Shown here in pieces: positions 1-5,637 of a stretch of 10,849 bases of DNA. The DNA is from an uncultured Bacilli bacterium (GTDB taxonomy: Bacteria; Bacillota_I; Bacilli_A; RF39; UBA660), in NCBI GenBank assembly GCA_947625315.1, contig CANQOE010000024.1:1-10849 (forward strand), in the 5' to 3' direction. Each line of letters opens with the position of its first letter. Position 1 is the first letter of the stretch. Both the position numbers and the translations under genes were made by a program. The notes beneath the pieces are model-generated. The model was not told where the DNA came from. It saw nothing but the letters and a program-made list of their open reading frames with translations, and did no database searches.

Positions 1-580
1 TGATGATTTAGTAAGTGGGGAATCTACCTTTATGGTTGAAATGAAAGAAGCTCAAAATGCTTTAGTTAATGCTACTTCTAAAAGTTTAATTTTATTTGAT
101 GAACTAGGAAGAGGAACCGCGACTTATGATGGTATTAGTTTAGCTCAAGCTATTTTGGAGTATGTAGCTCTTAATATAAAATGTAAAACTTTATTTTCAA
201 CCCATTATCATGAATTAACATCTCTAGATACTAATTATGCCAATATTAAAAATGTTCATGTAGCCGCGAAAGAAGAGGGTAGTGAAATAACTTTCTTACA
301 TTCTGTTGTCGATGGTCCGGCTGATAAAAGTTATGGTATTCATGTAGCACGTTTAGCCAATATGCCTAAAGATTTACTTAAAAGAGCTCAAATAATTTTA
401 AGTAGTTATGAAACTAAAGAGAAAAATCCCGAAAATGTGCAATTAGCTTTAAACTTTGCTGAACCTCAAAGAGATGAACTAAAAGATAAAATAAAAGCTT
501 TAGATGTTATGCATATGACTCCTATAGAAGCTTTAAATACCCTATATAATTTACAACAAGATGCCCATAATAAAGAGTAA
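1..580 (+). CDS. mutS: DNA mismatch repair protein MutS, C-terminal part (5' end outside window)
   Basis: MutS recognises mismatched bases as an ATP-dependent clamp and starts mismatch repair. Only the last 192 codons are here; reading is open from base 2, and the internal ATG at 32 is not the start because conserved MutS sequence (DDLVSGESTFMVEM) lies before it. Visible are the Walker B segment LILFDELGRGT (Asp-Glu codons at 98-103), the H-loop STHYHEL near 197-217 and the dimerisation helix-turn-helix (KSYGIHVARLANMP). The tail ends in the usual TPIEALNTLYNLQ helix. QLALNF at 440-457 matches the hexameric sliding-clamp-binding pattern QLxLxF, so coupling to the replication clamp is likely (inference). 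No mutL follows; the next gene is HU. Family assignment is certain; the length missing upstream is roughly 650 residues by comparison with typical MutS. Confidence 0.97.
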   Translation, partial: DDLVSGESTFMVEMKEAQNALVNATSKSLILFDELGRGTATYDGISLAQAILEYVALNIKCKTLFSTHYHELTSLDTNYANIKNVHVAAKEEGSEITFLHSVVDGPADKSYGIHVARLANMPKDLLKRAQIILSSYETKEKNPENVQLALNFAEPQRDELKDKIKALDVMHMTPIEALNTLYNLQQDAHNKE

Positions 581-647
581 AAAATCGTAAAATAGCTTAA
601 AATAAGCCAAAAAAACCTAAAAAAATAAAAAAATTAACAAAAATTTA

Positions 648-676
648 TTGATTTTACGTAACTTTTTTGATAATCT
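648..676 (+). promoter_or_regulatory. Candidate sigma-70-type promoter of the HU gene
   Basis: TTGATT (648-653) and TAATCT (671-676) are separated by 17 bp, about 60 bp before the HU start. The -10 is imperfect, and GATAAT at 669-674 is an overlapping alternative. A separate promoter is expected because 153 bp separate mutS from HU. A short inverted repeat TAAGG/CCTTA (684-688, 696-700) lies in the presumed leader; its role is unknown. Confidence 0.45.
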
Positions 677-733
677 TAATATGTAAGGTAAATGGCCTTA
701 TCAATTAAGTTTTTGTAAGGAGGTTAAATTATT

Positions 734-1006
734 ATGTCAAAAACTGAATTAGTAGAATTTGCTGCTGCTAAAGCTAATGTGTCTAAAGCAGAAGTAGGAC
801 GCGTATTAGATGCTTTATTAGAAGGTATCCAAGCTGGTCTAAAAAAAGAAGGAAAGGTTGCTTTAGTTGGATTTGGTACTTTTAGTGCTAAAAAAAGAGC
901 AGCTAGAGAAGGAATTAACCCTTTAACAAAAGAAGCTATTAAAATACCTGCTAAAACTGTTGCATCATTCAAAGCAGGAAGCAAATTAAAAGACGCTTTA
1001 AATTAA
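734..1006 (+). CDS. hup: HU family DNA-binding protein
   Basis: HU is a small histone-like homodimer that bends DNA and helps compact the nucleoid and assist replication and repair. This 90-residue protein has the full family length. N-terminal helices (1-45) are followed by the GFGTF turn (46-50) and the beta-arm with REGINPLT (58-65), whose Pro63 corresponds to the intercalating proline of HU/IHF. It ends in the conserved FKAGSKLKDAL helix. The start is secure: a near-perfect Shine-Dalgarno AAGGAGG (717-723) lies 10 nt before ATG. The gene has its own probable promoter and an intrinsic terminator directly behind it, so it is probably monocistronic and strongly translated. An antisense reading frame over 724-984 is a shadow of this gene. 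Confidence 0.98.
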   Translation: MSKTELVEFAAAKANVSKAEVGRVLDALLEGIQAGLKKEGKVALVGFGTFSAKKRAAREGINPLTKEAIKIPAKTVASFKAGSKLKDALN

Positions 1007-1014
1007 TTATAAAG

Positions 1015-1041
1015 AAACTGTTGAAATTCAACAGTTTTTTT
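1015..1041 (+). terminator. Rho-independent terminator after HU
   Basis: A 10-bp perfect stem AAACTGTTGA / TCAACAGTTT (1015-1024, 1028-1037) has a 3-nt loop and runs into a tract of seven T's (1035-1041), nine bases after the HU stop codon. This is a textbook intrinsic terminator. It isolates HU from the downstream ATPase gene. Confidence 0.9.
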
Positions 1042-1045
1042 ATAC

Positions 1046-1118
1046 TGAACAATTTTTCTAAAAATGTAAAATTGTTCACTCAACTGAACAATTTTCTTGA
1101 CAAAAGCAAAATTGTTCA
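1046..1118. repeat. Four alternating 11-bp half-sites (putative operator array)
   Basis: TGAACAATTTT occurs at 1046-1056 and 1085-1095, and its reverse complement AAAATTGTTCA at 1068-1078 and 1108-1118, all exact. The array is two tandem palindromes with a period of 39-40 bp and spacers of 11 and 12 bp. The inner two half-sites also form a palindrome with a 6-bp spacer. Conservation extends outward by two bases in each pair (ACTGAACAATTTT, AAAATTGTTCACT). The second palindrome brackets the -35 box and its right arm fills the promoter spacer, so a bound protein would be expected to block transcription of the ATPase gene. No copy was seen elsewhere in the window, including beyond the ATPase 3' end, which argues against transposon ends. 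The binding factor is unknown. Confidence 0.75.
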
Positions 1119-1125
1119 CTATAAT
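1097..1125 (+). promoter_or_regulatory. Consensus sigma-70 promoter of the AAA+ ATPase gene
   Basis: TTGACA (1097-1102) and TATAAT (1120-1125) are both perfect consensus and separated by the optimal 17 bp. Such a strong promoter lying between arms of an inverted repeat suggests high expression that is normally repressed (inference). Transcription would begin around 1131-1133, at or beside the AGGTG ribosome-binding sequence, giving an extremely short leader. Confidence 0.88.
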
Positions 1126-1142
1126 TATAGTAGGTGATTAAA

Positions 1143-2336
1143 GTGATTAAAAGAGAACATTATTTAAAACAAATTAGAGGTTTTTATGATTCAGACTTAA
1201 TTAAAATTATCTGTGGTGTTCGTAGATGTGGTAAATCTATTATCTTAGAACAAATTATTAAAGAAATAAGTAAAAAAAGTAAAAATATTATTTATTTAAA
1301 TTTTGAAGATGAATATAACCTTACAAATATATATAATAGTGAAAAATTACTTGAATATATAGCTAATAATCGTCAAGAAGGTAAATGTTATGTTTTTTTA
1401 GATGAAATTCATGAAGTTCAAAATTGGCAAAGTGCCGTTAAAACTTTAAGATTACATGATACATCGGTATTTATAACTGGTTCTAATTCTAAAATTTTAT
1501 CTAAAGATTATACTGATGCTTTTTCGGGGCGTTATGTATCTTTTAGAATAAGACCATTTGTTTATAAAGAAATCTTAGAATATACTAAAGAATTAAATAA
1601 AGAATGTAGTATTACTGATTATCTTATATGGGGTGGTTTCCCTAAAAGATTTGAATTAAATGAAAATGATGTACTTACTTATTTAACCGATTTAAATGAA
1701 TCAATAATTATTAAAGATTTAATTATTAGATTTAAAATAGCTAACGAAGAATTATTTAGAAGAATTGTTAATTATATCTTAATGTCTAATTCGCGGATAT
1801 TTTCTTCCCGAAGTATTGAAGGTTATTTAAAAAATGAACATATAAAAGGTTCTATAAATACAATAATTAAATATTTAGGCTATTTAGAAAAAGCTTATGT
1901 TATAAATAGAATAAAACCCTATTCTTCTAAAACTAAAAGTGAATTAATGTATTATTTTAAAATATATGATGAAGATGTTTCTTTTAATTCTTTAAGATGT
2001 TTAAATAAAAGATATGATTTAACTCATAATTTAGAAAATATTGTTTATAATGAACTTATCTATATGGATTATGATTTAAAAGTATTAAATAAAACAGATG
2101 ATGATAAAGAAATAGATTTTATTGCCAGTAAAAATGGTAAAGAATATTATATTCAAGTAGCATATTCTGTTGCGGACCCTAAAGCTTATGAAAGAGAATT
2201 TAGTGCTTTTAATATGCTTGATAATACTCATAAAAAAATATTAATTACTAATGATGATATTGATTATTCTACCAGTGTTATAAAGCATTTAAAATTAAAA
2301 GATTTCTTACTTATGGATTCTTTAGACAATATTTAA
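1143..2336 (+). CDS. AAA+ ATPase of the AAA_14 / DUF4143 family
   Basis: This family of putative cytoplasmic P-loop ATPases has a nuclease-like C-terminus; no cellular role is established. Residues are numbered from GTG 1143 (397 aa). They show Walker A GVRRCGKS (25-32), Walker B VFLDE (84-88), a sensor-like TGSNS (112-116), SGRYVSF (128-134) with a possible arginine finger, and WGGFP (163-167). A winged-helix-like part (about 220-254) follows. The PD-(D/E)xK-like C-terminus has EIDFI (323-327) and YYIQVAY (335-341), where the usual ExK is QxV. The start at 1143 is preferred over in-frame GTG 1134 for two reasons: AGGTG (1132-1136) sits 6 nt upstream of 1143 while 1134 has no ribosome site, and MIKREHYL matches the usual family N-terminus. 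The gene stands alone and overlaps the convergent XRE gene by 4 bp. Its role is unknown; defence or mobile-element functions are possible but unproven. Confidence 0.9.
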   Translation: MIKREHYLKQIRGFYDSDLIKIICGVRRCGKSIILEQIIKEISKKSKNIIYLNFEDEYNLTNIYNSEKLLEYIANNRQEGKCYVFLDEIHEVQNWQSAVKTLRLHDTSVFITGSNSKILSKDYTDAFSGRYVSFRIRPFVYKEILEYTKELNKECSITDYLIWGGFPKRFELNENDVLTYLTDLNESIIIKDLIIRFKIANEELFRRIVNYILMSNSRIFSSRSIEGYLKNEHIKGSINTIIKYLGYLEKAYVINRIKPYSSKTKSELMYYFKIYDEDVSFNSLRCLNKRYDLTHNLENIVYNELIYMDYDLKVLNKTDDDKEIDFIASKNGKEYYIQVAYSVADPKAYEREFSAFNMLDNTHKKILITNDDIDYSTSVIKHLKLKDFLLMDSLDNI

Positions 2337-2857
2337 ATAGAAATAATTGTATTTATATCTTCATCTTTAATAATAACTTTCTTATTTCTTTTAATACATT
2401 CTAAAGTATTACCTACACACCAATCCGCACTATAACCAAAAGTATTACATATATCTTTTAAATAAGTAATAGGTATATTAAATTTACCTCTTTCATAATT
2501 ACTTATACAACTTCTATCTATATGCATTAATTTAGCTAATTCATCTTGATTTAAATTATTTACTTTTCTTATAATTCTTAATCTTTTACCTAAAAATAAT
2601 CTATCTAATTCTGATTGATAGTTATATATACTTTTATTAAATTTAGTTGTTAAACCCAGAATATAATCTATTGGTACTTTAAAATAATAAGCTATTTTAA
2701 CAAGCATTTTTATCGATATATCTGTATAACCATTTTCCCAACTATTAACTAAAGCTCGAGATATATTTAAGGCTTTAGCTAATTCTTTTTGAGTTATGCC
2801 TTTTATATCTCTTAATAGCCTCAATCTTATTTCAATAATAGTTAGGTTTTTATCCAT
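2333..2857 (-). CDS. Transcriptional regulator with two tandem HTH_XRE domains
   Basis: A 174-residue cytoplasmic DNA-binding protein made of two Cro/C1-type helix-turn-helix domains (about 10-67 and 90-148) joined by a short linker. Each has the pattern (Q)xELAKxxxIxRxxxxxxExG and ends in a YILGLT or DWCVGNT motif, so the protein looks like an internal duplication. Two DNA-binding domains in one chain suggest binding to tandem or pseudo-palindromic sites. No sensor, peptidase or enzyme domain is visible. The start at 2857 is preferred over ATG 2878: AAGGATGG precedes it by 8 nt, whereas the likely promoter would start transcription at about 2877. The gene is divergent from the surface-protein gene and shares its control region, making self- or neighbour-regulation plausible (inference). 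Its 3' end overlaps the ATPase stop codon. Confidence 0.88.
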   Translation of the reverse strand: MDKNLTIIEIRLRLLRDIKGITQKELAKALNISRALVNSWENGYTDISIKMLVKIAYYFKVPIDYILGLTTKFNKSIYNYQSELDRLFLGKRLRIIRKVNNLNQDELAKLMHIDRSCISNYERGKFNIPITYLKDICNTFGYSADWCVGNTLECIKRNKKVIIKDEDINTIISI

Positions 2858-2883
2858 AAAATATGCCATCCTTTTCATAAAAT

Positions 2884-2912
2884 ATTATCATTATTATAAA
2901 CTTTTATTTCAA
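2884..2912 (-). promoter_or_regulatory. Candidate promoter of the XRE regulator gene
   Basis: On the minus strand, TTGAAA (complement of 2907-2912) is followed after 17 bp by GATAAT (complement of 2884-2889). Predicted transcription begins near 2876-2878, which makes the upstream ATG at 2878 an unlikely start and leaves a leader of about 20 nt for the start at 2857. A TTGACA on the same strand (complement of 2932-2937 region) has no good -10 at the right distance. Confidence 0.55.
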
Positions 2913-2913
2913 T

Positions 2914-2945
2914 AAAAAGATATATTCGTGTCAAAAAAAGATATA
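2914..2945. repeat. Direct repeat AAAAAGATATA with 21-bp period (possible operator)
   Basis: AAAAAGATATA is present exactly at 2914-2924 and 2935-2945. The 21-bp spacing is two helical turns, so both copies face the same side of the DNA. They lie between the -35 boxes of the divergent XRE and surface-protein promoters, the first copy touching the XRE -35. This fits a regulator site serving one or both genes, with the double-HTH protein as the obvious candidate. In such AT-rich DNA a chance repeat of A/T bases is possible. Confidence 0.45.
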
Positions 2946-2961
2946 AATACACACAAAAGTA

Positions 2962-2990
2962 TTGAAATATGTATTTTTTTATAATATAAT
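2962..2990 (+). promoter_or_regulatory. Promoter of the GLUG-repeat surface protein gene
   Basis: TTGAAA (2962-2967) and TATAAT (2985-2990) are 17 bp apart, matching the vegetative consensus at 11 of 12 positions. Predicted transcription starts near 2997, giving a leader of about 57 nt before the AGGAG at 3041-3045 and the ATG at 3054. No riboswitch-like fold was seen in the leader. Confidence 0.75.
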
Positions 2991-3053
2991 CAACTTAGAA
3001 TATGAATAATAAGTTTAAAAATAAGCAAATTATTTATAGTAGGAGTTGTATTT

Positions 3054-5519
3054 ATGAAAAAGAATAGTATAGCATTTATAGTGATAGGAGTAATAGTATT
3101 TGTATTATTAATAAGTGGTTTAAGTTATGCCTATTTATCCGTAAATGTAAAGAATAAAAATACATATACTTTTAAATCAGAATGTTTAGATATAGCCATA
3201 GATAATGTAAATCAGAATAGTTTAACAATAAATAATGCTGTACCAGTAAGTGATATCGAAGGAATAGAAAGTGAAGGATATAAATTTAGAATAACAAATA
3301 AATGTGAAGCAAGTACAAACTATAAAATAAGCTTAGAAAATATCAACGAAACAAATAATGAAAATATAAGAGCAAGTTTAAAAAGTGAAGGAAACTTTGA
3401 TTATATAATAAAGACATTAAAAGAAGGAGAAACAGAACTATATACAGGGACAATAGAAAAAGAAGGAACTAAAGAATTTGAATTAAAAGAATGGGTAGAA
3501 TATAATGCAACATTTACTGAAGTAGGAAAGAAAAAATATGAGAATAAAATAAAAGTAGAAGTAAACCCAGAGATAGAGCCAAAAGAAAGTGATATAAGAA
3601 TAACAATAGGAGATAATAAAGCAACAATAACAACAAAAGAAGAAAACTTACAATATTGTATAGGAAGAATAAATAAATGCAATAACTATGAAACTACATT
3701 ACAAGGAAATGAAATAAATTTAGAAGATGAAGGGAAGAAGATAATCTGTGTAAAAGGTGCCAACCAAGAGATATGCAACATAGGAGGAAACTATTATGGA
3801 GAAGGAACAGAAGAAAATCCTTACCAAATTCAATATATTGAAGATTTAGTAATGTTAAGCAATAAAACAAATAATGGAACAACATATGAAGCAGAATATT
3901 TCAAACTAACGAGAGATTTAGACTTTGAAAACATAAATGATTATAGAACAAGAGATGAAACTTTAAAAACAAGTTTAACAACTGGAAGTGGCTTTACTCC
4001 AATAGGAAACGAAATAAATCATTTTAAAGGAACATTTGAAGGAAACAATAATAAAATATCAAATTTACATATAAACAATATTATAGAAGGTAATAGAGTT
4101 GGTTTCTTTGGATATATAGAAAATGGAACAGTAAAAGATTTAACAATAAGTGGGGAAGTTAAAACAACGGTTGCAGCAGATATAGGAGGATTAACAGGAA
4201 GATTAAATAATAGTACAATATATAATATAAAAAATGAAGCAACAGTAACAAGTGAAGTTGATGCTTCAGCAATAGGGGGCCTTGTAGGTTCAACAATGAA
4301 TAATATAAATATAATAAATTGTATAAATAATGGAGATGTTACAAATGGAATGTATAACGGAGGAATAGTTGGAGGTTTAGATTCTGCTTCAGTGCTATTT
4401 ATTGATAATTGTAAAAATTATGGTAATATATCAATAAATAAAGGGAGTAATTCTACTGTTAATGGCGGAATAGTAGGAATGTCATATATTAATAGCACAA
4501 GTATTCACATAAAAAATTCTGAAAATCATGGTAATGTATTTAATAATAGAAAAAATACACCTAAATCTATAGGTGGTCTAATTGGTGCAAATTATGGTGC
4601 TCAAACGATTATTGAAAACTGTTTTAATACTGGAGAAATAGGTAATGATAATATCTTAAATGATGTGTTTTATGAACAAGTTGTAGGAGGCTTAATTGGA
4701 GCTGTTGAAAGTAATGAAAAATATACTATAATCCGAAATTCTTATAATACAGGTAAAATATTAAACGGATATATAAATGGAGGAATTGTAGGATATAATG
4801 TAATGTCAAATTTAATAATAGATAAGTGTTATAATACCGGAGAAATTAATTCAATACTAAAATTTAATATAGATGATGCCTATAATCAAACAATGGGTGG
4901 CTTAATTGGAGCTAGTAATTTATATGGAAACGTAAAATCATATGTAATAAATTCATATAACAAAGGAAATATTTTTAATGGCAATGAATTGAAAAGTTAT
5001 AATTATGCAGGTGGATTACAAGGACACGCAAACTATAATGATACATATATTATCAATTCTTATAATATAGGAAAAATACAAAGAACTGGAGAAAATGGAA
5101 TCTATGCCATATATGGAGGAATAATTGGTGAAAGTGATGCTCAAAACACTAAGTTACATATTAATAATGCTTATAATTTAGGAGAAATAATATGCGATAA
5201 ACCTTTATCTGCTTATTTTAAAACTTATAGTATAATAGGTTCAATTGAAGAACAAAATGTTAAATATAATATATCTAATACTTTTTATAAATCTGGAACA
5301 AAACCAAATAGTATTGAAAGTATAGGAACCCCAATGAGTGAAGAAGATATGAAATCAGTTAAATTAGTAAATCAATTAAATAATAATTTAAAAGATATAG
5401 ATATATCAGATATAAATCAAGAATTAAAAGAAAAAGGTATAATAAACGAAGGAGAAGAAATAACGTTATCTAGTTGGTATTTATCAAGTGAAGGTTATCC
5501 TACTTTAAATAACAATTAA
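3054..5519 (+). CDS. Large secreted or membrane-anchored protein with GLUG-type repeats
   Basis: An 821-residue extracellular protein, probably an adhesin or envelope component; its exact role is unknown. It begins MKKNS and then a hydrophobic helix (6-23) ending SGLSYAYLS, as in TasA/camelysin-type proteins. SYA at 24-26 could be a signal-peptidase site; otherwise the helix anchors the protein. Residues 30-180 resemble a beta-sandwich, with Cys in SECLD and NKCEA. A four-cysteine stretch (YCIGRINKC to EICNIGG, about 202-243) could form disulfides. From about 245, YYGEGTEENPYQIQ opens a beta-helix-like region with eleven GGxxG-type repeats. It closes with SSWYLSSEGYPTL, common at the end of such arrays. 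There is no LPXTG motif or C-terminal membrane segment. AGGAG (3041-3045) lies 8 nt before ATG. The gene is monocistronic, divergent from the XRE regulator and has an internal codon-use mosaic. Confidence 0.85.
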   Translation: MKKNSIAFIVIGVIVFVLLISGLSYAYLSVNVKNKNTYTFKSECLDIAIDNVNQNSLTINNAVPVSDIEGIESEGYKFRITNKCEASTNYKISLENINETNNENIRASLKSEGNFDYIIKTLKEGETELYTGTIEKEGTKEFELKEWVEYNATFTEVGKKKYENKIKVEVNPEIEPKESDIRITIGDNKATITTKEENLQYCIGRINKCNNYETTLQGNEINLEDEGKKIICVKGANQEICNIGGNYYGEGTEENPYQIQYIEDLVMLSNKTNNGTTYEAEYFKLTRDLDFENINDYRTRDETLKTSLTTGSGFTPIGNEINHFKGTFEGNNNKISNLHINNIIEGNRVGFFGYIENGTVKDLTISGEVKTTVAADIGGLTGRLNNSTIYNIKNEATVTSEVDASAIGGLVGSTMNNINIINCINNGDVTNGMYNGGIVGGLDSASVLFIDNCKNYGNISINKGSNSTVNGGIVGMSYINSTSIHIKNSENHGNVFNNRKNTPKSIGGLIGANYGAQTIIENCFNTGEIGNDNILNDVFYEQVVGGLIGAVESNEKYTIIRNSYNTGKILNGYINGGIVGYNVMSNLIIDKCYNTGEINSILKFNIDDAYNQTMGGLIGASNLYGNVKSYVINSYNKGNIFNGNELKSYNYAGGLQGHANYNDTYIINSYNIGKIQRTGENGIYAIYGGIIGESDAQNTKLHINNAYNLGEIICDKPLSAYFKTYSIIGSIEEQNVKYNISNTFYKSGTKPNSIESIGTPMSEEDMKSVKLVNQLNNNLKDIDISDINQELKEKGIINEGEEITLSSWYLSSEGYPTLNNN
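4101..5228 (+). repeat. GLUG-like repeat array within the surface protein
   Basis: The glycine-rich motif (GGLxG, GGIxG or GFFG) starts at residues 350, 378, 408, 436, 471, 507, 545, 576, 615, 653 and 688, spaced 28-39 residues apart. Each unit also contains a conserved turn of the form (N)(C/S)xNxGxI, for example ENCFNTGEI, RNSYNTGKI and DKCYNTGEI. This matches the GLUG repeat pattern of bacterial surface proteins, which is predicted to build a right-handed beta-helix. Such arrays can expand or contract by recombination. Confidence 0.8.
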
Positions 5520-5568
5520 AAAATACTTGTATAAAACAACACTCTGTGTTATCTATTCAATTAATTAT

Positions 5569-5606
5569 AAAAAAGCAATTATATCTTTTATCTTTGCTTT
5601 TTTTTT
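5569..5606 (+). terminator. Intrinsic terminator after the surface protein gene
   Basis: AAAAAAGCAA (5569-5578) pairs with TTGCTTTTTT (5594-5603), with a loop of about 15 nt and a run of T's to 5606. The stem is A/U rich with only two G-C pairs, so it is moderate in strength. A small hairpin AACAC-TCT-GTGTT (5538-5550) lies upstream without a T-tract. The T-tract leads straight into the dnaE -10 element. Confidence 0.65.
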
Positions 5607-5614
5607 GATATAAT
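5606..5614 (+). promoter_or_regulatory. Extended -10 promoter of the dnaE-polC operon
   Basis: TGATATAAT (5606-5614) is a perfect extended -10 (TGNTATAAT). The -35 region 17 bp upstream (around 5586-5591, TTTTAT) is poor, as is usual for extended -10 promoters. Predicted transcription begins near 5621, leaving a leader of about 17 nt with GGGGTGA (5624-5630) as the ribosome site for ATG 5638. Confidence 0.65.
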
Positions 5615-5637
5615 TTTTATAGTGGGGTGAATAAGTT

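Noticed and set aside
595..607. Small hairpin GCTTA-AAA-TAAGC after mutS as a terminator
   Set aside because: The 5-bp stem is followed by C and A-rich sequence, with no T-tract on the plus strand; not convincing.
724..984. Reading frame on the minus strand opposite HU
   Set aside because: It lies entirely over the well-supported HU gene and has no ribosome site or recognisable protein family; a shadow frame.
1046..1118. Short CRISPR-like or transposon-end interpretation of the repeated TGAACAATTTT
   Set aside because: Only four half-sites with near-identical spacing, overlapping a promoter, no cas genes or transposase, and no matching copy at the other end of the ATPase gene; an operator array fits better.
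1134..2857. ATPase plus XRE as a toxin-antitoxin pair
   Set aside because: The genes are convergent rather than co-directional, the ATPase is much larger than typical toxins, and no known toxin motif was seen.
2997..3053. Structured leader or riboswitch before the surface protein gene
   Set aside because: Only weak A/T-only pairings such as AAATAA/TTATTT are possible in a 57-nt leader; no known aptamer motif.
3401..3885. Two minus-strand reading frames opposite the surface protein gene
   Set aside because: Low-complexity Ser/Phe/Leu-rich translations that arise from A-rich coding DNA on the other strand; no start signals or family features.
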